Notes: generated by a model not told the origin, from the sequence alone. A DNA stretch of 64,000 nt from Bauldia sp. (GCA_028284325.1 JANQRX010000004.1:124001-188000), one strand, 5' to 3'. Numbered from the stretch's first letter, positions 29,812-38,853 are shown. A program made the numbers and translations.

Positions 29812-31574
29812 ACCAGCACCTTTCCTTCCTCGCCGATGACGCCGCCGATGTCGTCCGGCTTGACCGCATCGCCCAGGAGCATCTCGTTGTGGGCCTTGCC
29901 GGAGGGGATCATGGGGAAACAGTTGGCGAGCGCCGCCACCCGGCAGTCGACGATCACGGGCTTCTTCACCTCGATCATCTCGGCAATCCCGTCATCGAGA
30001 TCGGACGGCTTCTCGATCCTGATGCCATGCCCGCCGTAGGCTTCCGCCAGCTTCACGAAGTCCGGCAGGGATTCCATGTACGAATGCGACAACCGGTTGC
30101 CGTGCAGGAGTTCCTGCCATTGGCGGACCATGCCCATGTACTGGTTGTTGAGGATGAAGATCTTGATCGGCAGGTCGTGCTGCGCGGCCGTCGACATCTC
30201 CTGCATGGTCATCAGCACCGACGCGTCGCCGGCAATGTCGATCACCAGCGCGTCCGGGTGGGCCACCTGCACACCGACCGCCGCCGGCAGGCCGTAGCCC
30301 ATCGTGCCCAGGCCGCCCGAAGTCATCCAGCGTTTGGGCTCTTCGAAACCGTAGAACTGCGCGGCCCACATCTGGTGCTGGCCGACCTCGGTGGTGATGT
30401 AGGCGTCGCGATCCCTGGTCAGCGCGTAGAGCCGCTGGATGGCCCGCTGGGGCATGATGACATCCTCGCTGTCGCGGTAAGCGAGGCTGTCGCGTGCCCG
30501 CCAGATGTCGATCTGGTGCCACCAGGATTTCAGCGCCGCCGCGTCGACGGTGCGCGGCCTTTCCTCCCACACCTCCAGCATCGCCTCCAGGACATGGGCA
30601 ACGTCACCGAGGATCGGAATGTCGACATGGATGTTCTTGTTGATCGAGGAGGGATCGATATCGATGTGGATCTTGCGCGAACGCGGCGAGAAGGCATCGG
30701 TCCGCCCGGTGATGCGATCGTCGAAGCGCGCACCCACGGCGACCATGACGTCGCAGTCGTACATGGCGTTGTTGGCCTCGAACGTGCCGTGCATGCCGAG
30801 CATGCCCAGCCACTGCTCGCCGGAAGCCGGATAGGCACCGAGCCCCATCAGCGTCGAGGTGATCGGATAGCCGGTCTTGCCGACCAGCGTGCGCAGGAGT
30901 TCGACCGCCCGCAGCCCCGAATTGACCACGCCACCACCGGTGTAAAACACCGGGCGCTTGGCGCCCGCGATCAGGTCGACCGCCGCGCGGATGGCCTCGG
31001 GATCGCCCTTGACCGGCGGCCGGTAGGTCGGATGCGTGACGTTCTTGGGCGACGTGTAGGTGCCGCTGGCAAACTGGACATCCTTGGGGATGTCGACCAC
31101 GACCGGACCGGGCCGGCCGCTGCGGGCCACGTAGAAGGCCTCGTGCAGAACACGGCCGAGGTCGTTCACGTCGCGCACCAGCCAGTTGTGCTTCGTGCAC
31201 GGCCGCGTAATGCCGACGGTGTCGCATTCCTGGAAAGCGTCGTTGCCGATCAGATGGGTGGGGACCTGGCCGGTGATGCAGACGAGGGGAACGGAATCCA
31301 TCATCGCGTCGGTGAGCGGCGTGACCATGTTGGTGGCGCCGGGACCGGAGGTGGCGATGACGACGCCGACCTTGCCCGACGACCGGGCGTAGCCCTCCGC
31401 CGCGTGTCCGGCACCCTGTTCATGGCGCACGAGGACGTGGGCGATGTCCTCCTGCTGGACGATCTCGTCGTAGATCGGCAGCACCGCACCGCCCGGGTAG
31501 CCGAAGACGTGCTCGACCCCCTGGTCGATCAGCGCCTGGACGACCATACAGGCGCCGGTCATCTCCTGTGCCAT
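29808..31574 (-). CDS. ilvB: Acetolactate synthase large (catalytic) subunit
   Basis: A ThDP-dependent enzyme making acetolactate or acetohydroxybutyrate from pyruvate and 2-oxobutyrate. The protein is 588 residues. Family signatures include GYPGGAVLPIYDEI, the catalytic Glu in VRHEQGAGHAAEGYAR, the FAD-region segment GARFDDRITG, and the ThDP/Mg motif (GDASVLMTMQEMSTA ... NNQYMGM). The ATG at 31574 has a very strong Shine-Dalgarno (GGAGGTGA). It is the first gene of ilvB-ilvN-lysE-ilvC, downstream of a leader peptide and intrinsic terminator. Confidence 0.97.
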   Translation of the reverse strand: MAQEMTGACMVVQALIDQGVEHVFGYPGGAVLPIYDEIVQQEDIAHVLVRHEQGAGHAAEGYARSSGKVGVVIATSGPGATNMVTPLTDAMMDSVPLVCITGQVPTHLIGNDAFQECDTVGITRPCTKHNWLVRDVNDLGRVLHEAFYVARSGRPGPVVVDIPKDVQFASGTYTSPKNVTHPTYRPPVKGDPEAIRAAVDLIAGAKRPVFYTGGGVVNSGLRAVELLRTLVGKTGYPITSTLMGLGAYPASGEQWLGMLGMHGTFEANNAMYDCDVMVAVGARFDDRITGRTDAFSPRSRKIHIDIDPSSINKNIHVDIPILGDVAHVLEAMLEVWEERPRTVDAAALKSWWHQIDIWRARDSLAYRDSEDVIMPQRAIQRLYALTRDRDAYITTEVGQHQMWAAQFYGFEEPKRWMTSGGLGTMGYGLPAAVGVQVAHPDALVIDIAGDASVLMTMQEMSTAAQHDLPIKIFILNNQYMGMVRQWQELLHGNRLSHSYMESLPDFVKLAEAYGGHGIRIEKPSDLDDGIAEMIEVKKPVIVDCRVAALANCFPMIPSGKAHNEMLLGDAVKPDDIGGVIGEEGKVLV

Positions 31575-31639
31575 CCTTCACCTCCATCGCCGGCCCCTGC
31601 CGGACGCTGTCCCACCCCGATCTACCGCGATCGGGCAAT

Positions 31640-31661
31640 AAAAAAGGCCCTCTCGGGCCCG
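31640..31661 (-). terminator. ilv attenuator terminator
   Basis: On the minus strand GGCCC-GAGA-GGGCC is followed by TTTTTT. It sits between the leader peptide and ilvB. Upstream arms at 31665-31674 and 31706-31715 form a separate 10-bp helix. The set is typical of an amino-acid attenuator. Confidence 0.88.
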
Positions 31662-31664
31662 TTT

Positions 31665-31715
31665 GCGCACACCGTCGATCGTGGAAGCCTAGGGAGCTTC
31701 CCCGCCGGTGTGCGC
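31665..31715 (-). promoter_or_regulatory. ilv leader pause/anti-structure helix
   Basis: GCGCACACCG (31665-31674) is perfectly complementary to CGGTGTGCGC (31706-31715). Inside lies a second hairpin, GGAAGC/GCTTCC around 31683-31700. The leader peptide's codons run into the 5' arm of the RNA helix, so ribosome position should decide whether it forms. With the downstream terminator this gives Leu/Ile/Val-responsive control. Confidence 0.75.
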
Positions 31716-31739
31716 CGCGACTACGATAAGCTTGCTCAT
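31689..31739 (-). CDS. ilv leader peptide (16 aa)
   Basis: A short frame on the minus strand from the ATG at 31739 (another in-frame ATG at 31742) to TAG at 31691-31689. It encodes MSKLIVVAAHTGGEAP. Four consecutive codons Leu-Ile-Val-Val are the amino acids made by this operon, the classical control codons. It begins about ten bases after the miaA stop, so the promoter must lie in miaA or further upstream. Confidence 0.85.
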   Translation of the reverse strand: MSKLIVVAAHTGGEAP

Positions 31740-31752
31740 CATGCCCGCTTCT

Positions 31753-32715
31753 TTAGGCGGGCCGGTCCAGCGCGTCAAGCGCTTGCGCCACCGTCGTGGC
31801 GACGGGCCATTCGGCCATCTGGTTGCGGAACCACGTCATCTGCCGCTTGGCATAGCGCCGCGTCGCCACCACCATCGCCTCGGTCGCCGTGTCGCGTGTG
31901 ATCTCGCTACGGAGATGCGCCGCCAGCTCGCGAACGCCGATCGCCTTCATCGCCGGCAGGGAATCCCGGAGATCGAGCGCCAGCAGCGCGGCGACCTCAT
32001 CCTCGGCACCCGCCGCCATCATGTGCTGCGCGCGCGCTGCGATGCGTTCAACGAGGAGGTCCCGCGGCGGCGCCAGCACCACCCGGGCGATTGCCGCGCC
32101 GAGGCCCGGGACGGGCGTCGGCGGGGCGTTGCGATGCCACCAGGCGAGCGAACGGCCGGTGGCGGCGTGGACTTCGAGCGCCCGCACGATCCGCGACCGG
32201 TCGCCGGGCGACAAGGAAGCGGCATCGTCGGGCGCGACTTCGGCAAGACGGCGATGCAACACCTCCGACGGCACGTCGGCGTCCGGCCGCACCGCCGCGC
32301 GTACGGCTCGGGGGATCGGCGGGATGGCGCTCAACCCCTCGGTGAGCGCGCGGAAGTAGAGCCCCGTACCGCCAACGACGATCGGGATGGCGCCGGCGTC
32401 GGCCGCGGCTTCGAGCGCGCCGGCCACATCGGTCCGCCAGCGGCCGACGGAGTAGCGCTCCGCCGCCCCGACGTGCCCGTAGAGCAGATGCCGGACGGTG
32501 GCCTCGGCGTCCGCGGTGGGGCGCGCGGTGAGGATGTGCAGCTCGCGGTAGACCTGCATGGAGTCGGCGTTGACGATCCAGCCGCCCAGACGCCGGGCCA
32601 CATCGATCGCCAGGCGCGACTTGCCGCCGGCGGTCGGCCCGGCTATCAGGACCGCGCTCGGCCGGCCGCCATGTTCCGAAGCGTCCGCCACCTCACGCGC
32701 CTCCCGGACCGGCAT
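31753..32715 (-). CDS. miaA: tRNA dimethylallyltransferase
   Basis: MiaA adds a dimethylallyl group to A37 of tRNAs reading UNN codons. The protein is about 320 residues: P-loop AGPTAGGKS, then the DSMQVYRELHILTARPT block and VVGGTGLYFRAL. The ATG at 32715 overlaps the serB start head to head. A GTG at 32691, with GGGAGG about eight bases upstream, is an equally good start and would remove the overlap. The last base of the gene is ten bases from the ilv leader peptide start. Confidence 0.94.
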   Translation of the reverse strand: MPVREAREVADASEHGGRPSAVLIAGPTAGGKSRLAIDVARRLGGWIVNADSMQVYRELHILTARPTADAEATVRHLLYGHVGAAERYSVGRWRTDVAGALEAAADAGAIPIVVGGTGLYFRALTEGLSAIPPIPRAVRAAVRPDADVPSEVLHRRLAEVAPDDAASLSPGDRSRIVRALEVHAATGRSLAWWHRNAPPTPVPGLGAAIARVVLAPPRDLLVERIAARAQHMMAAGAEDEVAALLALDLRDSLPAMKAIGVRELAAHLRSEITRDTATEAMVVATRRYAKRQMTWFRNQMAEWPVATTVAQALDALDRPA

Positions 32716-33610
32716 GCCAGACTACGTCGCCACGTACATAACACGGCCCGACCAGGCACCCGCCCTGGCGGCAGCCCTCGCCGAAGCCACCGAGCTGGTC
32801 GCCCCGCCCCATGTCGAGGAACTAGCGCCCGACGAGGCCGCCGACATCGTCTTCCCCTCCGACGAGGATCTGCCGGTCCTGCGGCGGCGGCTGTACGCGG
32901 CCCTCTCCGGCCGGCCCGTCGACGTGGTCGTCCAGCCGCTCGCGGGCCGCCGTAAGCGCCTCCTCATCGCCGACATGGATTCGACCATGATCGGCCAGGA
33001 GTGCATCGACGAGCTCGCCGATTTCGCCGGGCTCGGTCCCAGGGTCGCGGCCATCACCGAACGGGCGATGCAAGGGGAGATCGCGTTCGAGCCGGCCCTG
33101 CGCGAGCGGGTCGCTCTGCTCCGTGACCTGCCGCTCGACACGGTCGACCGCGTGCTCACCGAGCGCATCCGCCTCACGCCCGGCGGCCGCGATCTGGTGT
33201 GGACCATGCGCGCCAACGGCGCCCACACGCTGCTGGTCTCAGGTGGCTTCAACGTGTTCGCCGAACCGCTGGCCGCGAAGATCGGGTTCAACGAGGCCCG
33301 CGCCAACCGCCTGCTCACCGACCGCGGCCGCTTCACCGGCGAGGTCGCGGAGCCGATCCTTGGCCGGACCGCCAAGCTCGCAGCGCTCGAGGACGCCATC
33401 ATTCGCGGCAACCTCGACGCCGACGAAACGCTGGCGGTGGGTGACGGCGCCAACGATCTGGCGATGATTGGGCGCGCCGGTCTCGGGGTCGCCTGGCGGG
33501 CGAAGCCCATGGTCGCGGCGGCGGCCGACGCCCGCATCGACCACAGCGACCTCACTGCACTGCTCTACGCCCAGGGCTATCGCAGGAACGAGTTTGTCAG
33601 CCCGGCCTGA
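32714..33610 (+). CDS. serB: Phosphoserine phosphatase
   Basis: SerB dephosphorylates phosphoserine, the last step of serine synthesis. The protein is 298 residues. An N-terminal domain of about 80 residues precedes the HAD catalytic domain. HAD motif I is DMDSTMIGQECIDELAD (nucleophile Asp87, acid Asp89), motif II is LLVSGGF, and motif IV is VGDGANDLAMIG. The ATG at 32714 sits in the palindrome GGCATGCC, shared with the divergent miaA start. No good Shine-Dalgarno is visible. It ends convergent to degP across a repeat-containing gap. Confidence 0.95.
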   Translation: MPDYVATYITRPDQAPALAAALAEATELVAPPHVEELAPDEAADIVFPSDEDLPVLRRRLYAALSGRPVDVVVQPLAGRRKRLLIADMDSTMIGQECIDELADFAGLGPRVAAITERAMQGEIAFEPALRERVALLRDLPLDTVDRVLTERIRLTPGGRDLVWTMRANGAHTLLVSGGFNVFAEPLAAKIGFNEARANRLLTDRGRFTGEVAEPILGRTAKLAALEDAIIRGNLDADETLAVGDGANDLAMIGRAGLGVAWRAKPMVAAAADARIDHSDLTALLYAQGYRRNEFVSPA

Positions 33611-33639
33611 CCGCGTGGTCATGCGGTGACGTCGTCAGC

Positions 33640-33659
33640 GATCCCGCATCTGCGGAGCG
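33640..33659 (-). repeat. Dispersed palindrome, partial copy 6
   Basis: GATCCCGCATCTGCGGAGCG is the exact reverse complement of the end of copy 2 (19260-19279). The rest of the unit is missing and replaced by a different hairpin. It forms an inverted arrangement with copy 7. Confidence 0.75.
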
Positions 33660-33664
33660 CCGAT

Positions 33665-33693
33665 GTCATCCTCCGGTCAAGCCGTAGGATGAC
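33665..33693. repeat. Hairpin between serB and degP
   Basis: GTCATCCT (33665-33672) pairs perfectly with AGGATGAC (33686-33693), with an inner CGG/CCG. It could act as a transcription end signal for the convergent serB and degP, although no T-run follows on either strand. Its GTCATCC end resembles the palindrome family. Confidence 0.55.
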
Positions 33694-33720
33694 GGAGTAG
33701 GAACACGGGCGGAGGGCGCC

Positions 33721-33771
33721 GTCATTCCGGGCGCGTGTGCAGCACGAAGTGTGCACCGCAGACCCGGAATC
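33721..33771 (+). repeat. Dispersed palindrome, copy 7 (best-formed)
   Basis: 51 bases beginning GTCATTCCGGGCGCGTGTGC, core GCACGAAGTGTGCACCGCA, ending GACCCGGAATC. The outer GATTCCGGG / CCCGGAATC type complementarity gives an imperfect stem. It lies just after the degP stop. Confidence 0.85.
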
Positions 33772-33792
33772 TGATGATTGGCTCGGCCGGGG

Positions 33793-35241
33793 TTAGCCGT
33801 CGATGGTGACCGCCACGAAGCGAAGGTCGCCCTGACGGTTGGCGAGCAGGAACATCGCGGTCGTCCGGCCCTCGGCAATCAGCTCGTCGACGCGCGCGCG
33901 CACGTCGGCCGCCGACTCCACGCGCACCTGCGAGATCTCGACGACGATGTCGCCGGGCCGGATGCGCTTCTCCTCCGCCGCGCTGCCCGGCGCCACGTCG
34001 ACCACGGCCACGCCTTCGAGGTCGTGGACGATCTCGAGCTCGCTTCGCCAGGACTCGTTGAGCTCGGCGAGCGTCAACCCGAGCGGCCCCTCGCTTTGCG
34101 CAAGGCCGTCGTCGGTCGGCTCGTCGGTCGCGCCCGCCGTTGCCACCCGTTCGGCGTCTTCAAGCCGCCCCAGCGTGACGTCGAAGTCCATGCGTTCGTC
34201 GCCGCGCAGCACCGTCACCTGCACCGCGGCCCCGATCGGCTTGTCGGCGACGATCCGGGGCAAGGCGTCGGCATCGTCGATGGCCTGTCCGTCGAAGGTC
34301 AGGATGATGTCGCCGGCAACAAGGCCCGCCGCCTCCGCCGGCCCGTCGACGGTCACCCCGGCGACCAGCGCGCCGGCCGCGGCATCGAGGCCAAGGCCCT
34401 CGGCCATGGTCTCGGTGATGTTCTGGATGCGCACCCCCAGCCATCCGCGCCGCGTCTCGCCGAAACGCTGCAACTGGTCGATGACGTTCATCGCCGTCAC
34501 CGACGGCACCGCGAAGCCGATCCCGATGGAACCGCCGGTCGGCGAGATGATCGCTGTGTTGATGCCCACCACCTCGCCGTCCATGTTGAACAGCGGGCCG
34601 CCCGAATTGCCGCGATTGATGGACGCGTCGGTCTGGATGAAATTGTCGTACGGCCCGGCGTCGATGTTGCGGTTGCGGGCCGAGACAATGCCCAGCGTGA
34701 CGGTTCCGCCGAGGCCGAAGGGGTTGCCGATCGCCATCACCCAGTCGCCGACCCGCAGGTGATCCGAATCCCCGAAGGGTACGGCCACAAGCGGCGTCTC
34801 GGGCTCGACCTTCAGGACAGCGATGTCGGTCTTGTCGTCGGCACCGATCAGCGTCGCGACGAGCTTCGTGCCGTCGTTGAAGATCACGCTGATCTCGTCG
34901 GCGCCCTCGATGACGTGGTTGTTGGTGACGACGATGCCCTCGGCATCGATGACGAAGCCCGAGCCGAGCGATTGCACCCGCCGCGGGCGCACACCGCCGT
35001 TGCCGTTACGGCCGAAGAACTCGTCGAAGAACTCCTGGAACGGCGAGCCCTCCGGCACCCGGGGCACCGGCACGCCACGGTCCGACCCGTCCACGGTCTG
35101 GGCGGTGGAGATGTTGACGACGGCGTCGAGCAGCGGCTCGGCCACGTCGGCGACATTGGCCGGACCGGCGGCCAGAGCCTGACCGACGATGGCGGCCAAC
35201 CCGACCGCCACGGCCACACGCCTCAGCGAAACGGCGATCAT
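33793..35241 (-). CDS. degP: Periplasmic serine protease, Do/HtrA family
   Basis: A 482-residue periplasmic protease/chaperone with two PDZ domains. The ATG at 35241 has GGAGG six bases upstream and gives a signal peptide ending near QALAAG. The catalytic triad is His109 (TNNHVI), Asp139 (DKTDIAVL) and Ser213 (GNSGGPLF). PDZ1 begins near RRGWLGVRIQ; PDZ2 lies in the last 100 residues. It degrades misfolded envelope proteins. It follows hflK-hflC with about 43 bases between genes, likely one operon for membrane protein quality control. Confidence 0.95.
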   Translation of the reverse strand: MIAVSLRRVAVAVGLAAIVGQALAAGPANVADVAEPLLDAVVNISTAQTVDGSDRGVPVPRVPEGSPFQEFFDEFFGRNGNGGVRPRRVQSLGSGFVIDAEGIVVTNNHVIEGADEISVIFNDGTKLVATLIGADDKTDIAVLKVEPETPLVAVPFGDSDHLRVGDWVMAIGNPFGLGGTVTLGIVSARNRNIDAGPYDNFIQTDASINRGNSGGPLFNMDGEVVGINTAIISPTGGSIGIGFAVPSVTAMNVIDQLQRFGETRRGWLGVRIQNITETMAEGLGLDAAAGALVAGVTVDGPAEAAGLVAGDIILTFDGQAIDDADALPRIVADKPIGAAVQVTVLRGDERMDFDVTLGRLEDAERVATAGATDEPTDDGLAQSEGPLGLTLAELNESWRSELEIVHDLEGVAVVDVAPGSAAEEKRIRPGDIVVEISQVRVESAADVRARVDELIAEGRTTAMFLLANRQGDLRFVAVTIDG

Positions 35242-35284
35242 CAGTGTCCTCCGCGATCCGCGACAGGGCAATCGCCGCCCGCGA

Positions 35285-36238
35285 TCACTGCGATGGCGCG
35301 GTGTCGTCAACCTCCGTCGGCTCCGCCGCAGACTGTCGCGCCGCGGCCGCGACTTCGGGCGGAATGTCGGCGATCCCCGGAGCGTTGAAGTACTGGAAGA
35401 ACTCCGAATCCGGCGAGATCACCAGGCGCGTGTCATCGGCGTTGAGACCGGCCCGGAACGCGATCATCGACCGGTAGAAGCCGAAGAACTCGGGATCGCG
35501 GCCGAACGCGTCGGCAAAGATGCGGTTCCGCTCGCCATCGCCGTCACCGCGCAGCCGCTCCGATTCACCGTTGGCCTCGGCGACGATGACGGTCGCGGTG
35601 CGGTCGGCCTCGGCGCGGATACGGCGCGCCGCCTCCTCACCCTCGGCCCGGATCTCCGTGGCCTCGCGTTGCCGCTCGGTCTGCATCCGCTGGTAGATCG
35701 CCTGGCTGTTGGCCTCCGGCAGGTCGGCACGACGAATCTTGACGTCGATCACCTCCATTCCCAGCCGGCGTCCTTCGCGGTTGACCTGGCCGGTGATGGA
35801 GTTCATCAGGACGGCCCGATCGTCGCGCACCAGTTGGACGAAGCTCGCCTCGCCGAGCACGCGCCGGATAGCCGAGTTCAGGATGACGGCAAGCCGCGCG
35901 TCGGCAACCTGGATCGTCCCCACCGACTGGAAGAACAGTAGCGGATCGATGATCCGGTAGCGCCCGAAGGCGTCCACCACCAGCCGCTTCTGGTCCGACG
36001 CGATGATTTCCAGCGGCGGCGAGTCGAGGTCGATGATCCGCTTTTCGAGATACACGACGTTGTCGATGAGCGGCAGCTTGACATAGAGCCCCGGTTCGAT
36101 CTGCGTGTCGACGACATTGCCGAAGCGCAGGACGAGCGCCTGCTGGGTCTCGTCGACGACGAACAGCGCCAGATACAGCAGGAAGCCGATGACACCGAGG
36201 ATGACGAGGCCGAGGCCTCCGAAGATGCCGCGCCTCAT
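35285..36238 (-). CDS. hflC: HflC, SPFH-domain subunit of the FtsH-regulating complex
   Basis: A 317-residue single-pass inner-membrane protein. N-terminal helix LGLVILGVIGFLLYLALFVV, then a band-7/SPFH domain (DETQQALVLRFGNV, EPGLYVKLPLIDNVVYLEKR) and a long charged helical region (RQREATEIRAEGEEAARRIR). With HflK it forms a large cage around the FtsH protease. It overlaps the hflK stop by four bases (ATGA). The Ala/Glu-rich C-terminal tail is disordered. Confidence 0.95.
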   Translation of the reverse strand: MRRGIFGGLGLVILGVIGFLLYLALFVVDETQQALVLRFGNVVDTQIEPGLYVKLPLIDNVVYLEKRIIDLDSPPLEIIASDQKRLVVDAFGRYRIIDPLLFFQSVGTIQVADARLAVILNSAIRRVLGEASFVQLVRDDRAVLMNSITGQVNREGRRLGMEVIDVKIRRADLPEANSQAIYQRMQTERQREATEIRAEGEEAARRIRAEADRTATVIVAEANGESERLRGDGDGERNRIFADAFGRDPEFFGFYRSMIAFRAGLNADDTRLVISPDSEFFQYFNAPGIADIPPEVAAAARQSAAEPTEVDDTAPSQ

Positions 36239-37368
36239 TGGCTTCCTCCCGACCTGAGGGCTTCGAGCGGCAGATAGGGCAGCACGCCCTGGCCTTCGCC
36301 GTTTTCGTCGATGATCACCTTGTCCATGTCGGCGAAGACCTCTTCGAGGGTTTCGAGATACATGCGCCGACGGGTCACCTCAGGTGCCGCCAGATAGCTC
36401 TCGTAGATGGAGTTGAACCGGTCGGCCTGGCCCTTGGCCTCGGCGATGATCCGGTCGCGATAGGCGGTCGCCGCCTCGGTGACCTGGGCCGCCTGACCGC
36501 GCGCTTCCGGGATCACCCGGTTGGCATAGGTCTGGGCTTCGTTCTGAAGGCGCTCCTGGTCGGCGCGGGCGGCCTGTACGTCCCGGAAGGACGCGATCAC
36601 CTCGGCCGGCGGGTCGACCTTGAGAAGCTGGACCTGGGTGATCTCGACGCCGGCGCCGTAGGAATCGAGGGTCTCCTGCACCAGGGTCTGCACGTCGGTT
36701 TCGGTGATCTGGCGGGCCTGGGTCAGGAGCGGCTGGATCGCCGAACGGCCCACAACCTCGCGCATCGCGCTCTCGCCGACTTCCTTCACCGAGATTTCGG
36801 GGCCGACCATGTTGAACAGGTAGTCGGAGGCGTCGTTGATGCGCCAGAACACCGAGAAGTCGATGTCGACGATGTTCTCGTCGCCGGTCAGCATCAGGCT
36901 TTCCTCGGGAATGTCCCGCCCCGCGGCCCCGCCGAGTTCGTCCGACGAGATGCCGATGGTCACGCGGTTGACGCGGGTGACCCGCGGCGTAAACACCGTC
37001 TCGACCGGATACGGCAGGCGGAAGTTCAGGCCCGGCGTCGCGTCGCGGCTGTACTCGCCGAAGCGCAGGACCACGCCCTGCTCGTCCGGCTGCACCCGGA
37101 AGGTGAAGAGGTAGTAGCCGGCGAGCGCCACCGCCACGGCGATAATCGCCACCAGCGCCACCGGGCTGATGCCGCCGCCACCGCCGCCACCGCTGCCGCC
37201 ACCGCCGGGCAGGACCTGCCGGAGGCGGTCCTGGCTGCGGCGCAGCAATTCTTCAAGATCGGGCGGCGTTCCACCGCCACCGCCGCCTCCCGGACTGCGC
37301 GGCCCCTGCCCCCAGGGTCCGCCGTTGGATCGGCCGGTTGCACGACCGGTGAGATCAATCCAGGGCAT
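36235..37368 (-). CDS. hflK: HflK, SPFH-domain subunit of the FtsH-regulating complex
   Basis: A 377-residue partner of HflC. The N-terminus is typical of HflK: MPWIDLTGRATGRSNGGPWG followed by long Gly runs. One membrane helix follows (ALVAIIAVAVALAGYYLFTF), then the SPFH domain (VQPDEQGVVLRFGEY, PGLNFRLPYPVETVF) and a C-terminal coiled region. The ATG at 37368 has AAGGAAAG upstream. It is the first gene of hflK-hflC-degP and has a good sigma-70-like promoter about 60 bases upstream. Confidence 0.95.
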   Translation of the reverse strand: MPWIDLTGRATGRSNGGPWGQGPRSPGGGGGGGTPPDLEELLRRSQDRLRQVLPGGGGSGGGGGGGISPVALVAIIAVAVALAGYYLFTFRVQPDEQGVVLRFGEYSRDATPGLNFRLPYPVETVFTPRVTRVNRVTIGISSDELGGAAGRDIPEESLMLTGDENIVDIDFSVFWRINDASDYLFNMVGPEISVKEVGESAMREVVGRSAIQPLLTQARQITETDVQTLVQETLDSYGAGVEITQVQLLKVDPPAEVIASFRDVQAARADQERLQNEAQTYANRVIPEARGQAAQVTEAATAYRDRIIAEAKGQADRFNSIYESYLAAPEVTRRRMYLETLEEVFADMDKVIIDENGEGQGVLPYLPLEALRSGGSQ

Positions 37369-37430
37369 GAGCTTTCCTTCAGAAGAGTTGCACGCGGCCA
37401 CTGCTCAAGCAGCAGGCCAGGCTGGCGCGG

Positions 37431-37459
37431 GTTATAAGCCGCAAAATGTGGCCTTTCAA
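37431..37459 (-). promoter_or_regulatory. Promoter of the hflK-hflC-degP operon
   Basis: On the minus strand TTGAAA (37459-37454) and TATAAC (37436-37431) are separated by 17 bases, close to the sigma-70 consensus. Transcription would start about 55 bases upstream of the hflK ATG. No heat-shock sigma-32 motif was recognised. Confidence 0.7.
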
Positions 37460-37547
37460 CGCGGGAGACCACGACTTGCAGGCGCCCGGTCCGATCCCGG
37501 ACACTTGGTGCGCTCGGCGAAGGGTGTCAACCGGCGACCACGCGACC

Positions 37548-38054
37548 TCAAACGCGCCCGTAGGTGACGAAACGCGTCGCCGCGTCGTCCTTGGGACCCG
37601 CAGCCACCTCCTCGACGCCCGTTTCGCGCCAGATCGCGGGATCGATCGCGGGAAACAGGGCGTCGCCGGTCGGCGCCAGATCGACGTGGGTCACGTAGAG
37701 CCGGTCGGCCCGACCGATGGTCGCGGCATAGACGGCGCCGCCGCCGATCACCATGATCTCGTCGGCGCCCAGCCGTTCCGCCGTCGCTGCGGCCGTTGCG
37801 AGCGCGGACTCCACATCGCCGCAAACCTCGACGCCCTCGGCCGGCGGCATGCGGCCGATCACGATGTGCGGTCGCCCCGACAGAAGCCCCGGCAGCGACT
37901 CGTAGGTCTTGCGCCCCATGACCAGGGGCTTGCCCATGGTCAGCCGGCGGAACCGCCGCATGTCGGTGGACAACCACCAGGGGATGCGGCCGCCATCGCC
38001 GATCACACCGTTGCGGGCGACCGCGGCGATCAGGGCGACCGGGACATCGCTCAA
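37548..38054 (-). CDS. folA: Dihydrofolate reductase
   Basis: DHFR reduces dihydrofolate to tetrahydrofolate with NADPH. The protein is 168 residues from a TTG at 38054, which overlaps the thyA TGA by four bases (TTGA). No ATG or GTG lies near the conserved N-terminus [14 protein letters not shown], so the TTG is the natural start. The catalytic acid is Asp31 ([12 protein letters not shown]); MGRKTYESL and the VIGGGAVYA cofactor motif are present. It is coupled to thyA, whose reaction produces the dihydrofolate it recycles. Confidence 0.93.
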   Translation of the reverse strand: MSDVPVALIAAVARNGVIGDGGRIPWWLSTDMRRFRRLTMGKPLVMGRKTYESLPGLLSGRPHIVIGRMPPAEGVEVCGDVESALATAAATAERLGADEIMVIGGGAVYAATIGRADRLYVTHVDLAPTGDALFPAIDPAIWRETGVEEVAAGPKDDAATRFVTYGRV

Positions 38055-38845
38055 ACCGCGACGTCCGCCTTGATGTGCGGATGCGGATCGTAGCCTTCGA
38101 GGACGAAATCCTCGTAGACGAAGTCGAACAGCGAGCCGACCTCCGGGTTGAGGCGCATCCTCGGCAACGGCCGCGGCTCGCGCGTGATCTGCAGGCGCGT
38201 CTGGTCGAGGTGGTTCAGATAGAGGTGGGCGTCGCCCAGCGTGTGGACGAAATCGCCGGGTTCGAGGTCGCTCACCTGGGCCATCATCATGGTCAGCAGC
38301 GCATAGGAGGCGATGTTGAACGGCACGCCGAGAAAAAGATCGGCGGACCGCTGGTAGAGCTGGCAGCTCAGACGCCCGTTGGCCACGTAAAACTGGAACA
38401 GGCAGTGGCAGGGCGGCAGCGCCATGCGGTCGACATCGGCCGGATTCCACGCCGAGACGATCAGCCGACGTGAATCGGGATTGGAGCGAATCGCGTCAAC
38501 CACTTGACGAAGCTGGTCGATCGCCGTCCCGTCCGGCGCCGGCCAGGAGCGCCACTGGGCGCCGTAGACCGGCCCGAGATCGCCGTTCTCGTCGGCCCAT
38601 TCGTCCCAGATGCGCACGCCGTTGCGGTTCAGGTAGGTGATGTTGGTGTCGCCGGCGATGAACCACAGGAGCTCGTGGATCACCGATTTGAGGTGAATCT
38701 TCTTGGTGGTCACCAGCGGGAAGCCGTCGGCGAGATCGAACCGCATCTGGCGGCCGAAGACCGACAGCGTGCCCGTGCCGGTGCGGTCGTCCTTGCGCAC
38801 CCCGGAGCGGAGAACCTCGTCGAGCAGGTCGAGATATGTCTTCAT
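38051..38845 (-). CDS. thyA: Thymidylate synthase
   Basis: ThyA methylates dUMP to dTMP using methylene-tetrahydrofolate. The protein is 264 residues, the E. coli length. Catalytic Cys146 lies in [10 protein letters not shown]; the phosphate-binding RTGTGT near the N-terminus and [11 protein letters not shown] are present. The Shine-Dalgarno GGGAG, eight bases before the ATG, is part of a perfect CTCCCG-CGT-CGGGAG hairpin. It is the first gene of thyA-folA, downstream of a Bcr/CflA transporter on the same strand. Confidence 0.97.
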   Translation of the reverse strand: MKTYLDLLDEVLRSGVRKDDRTGTGTLSVFGRQMRFDLADGFPLVTTKKIHLKSVIHELLWFIAGDTNITYLNRNGVRIWDEWADENGDLGPVYGAQWRSWPAPDGTAIDQLRQVVDAIRSNPDSRRLIVSAWNPADVDRMALPPCHCLFQFYVANGRLSCQLYQRSADLFLGVPFNIASYALLTMMMAQVSDLEPGDFVHTLGDAHLYLNHLDQTRLQITREPRPLPRMRLNPEVGSLFDFVYEDFVLEGYDPHPHIKADVAV

Positions 38846-38853
38846 GGCCGAAT

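Noticed and set aside
29799..31901. 700-codon plus-strand frame opposite ilvB
   Set aside because: ilvB is unmistakable; the antisense frame has His/Asp/Arg-rich shadow composition and runs through the attenuator.
33611..33792. Small gene between serB and degP
   Set aside because: Frames here come from the palindromic repeats, lack ribosome-binding sites and have repeat-derived composition.
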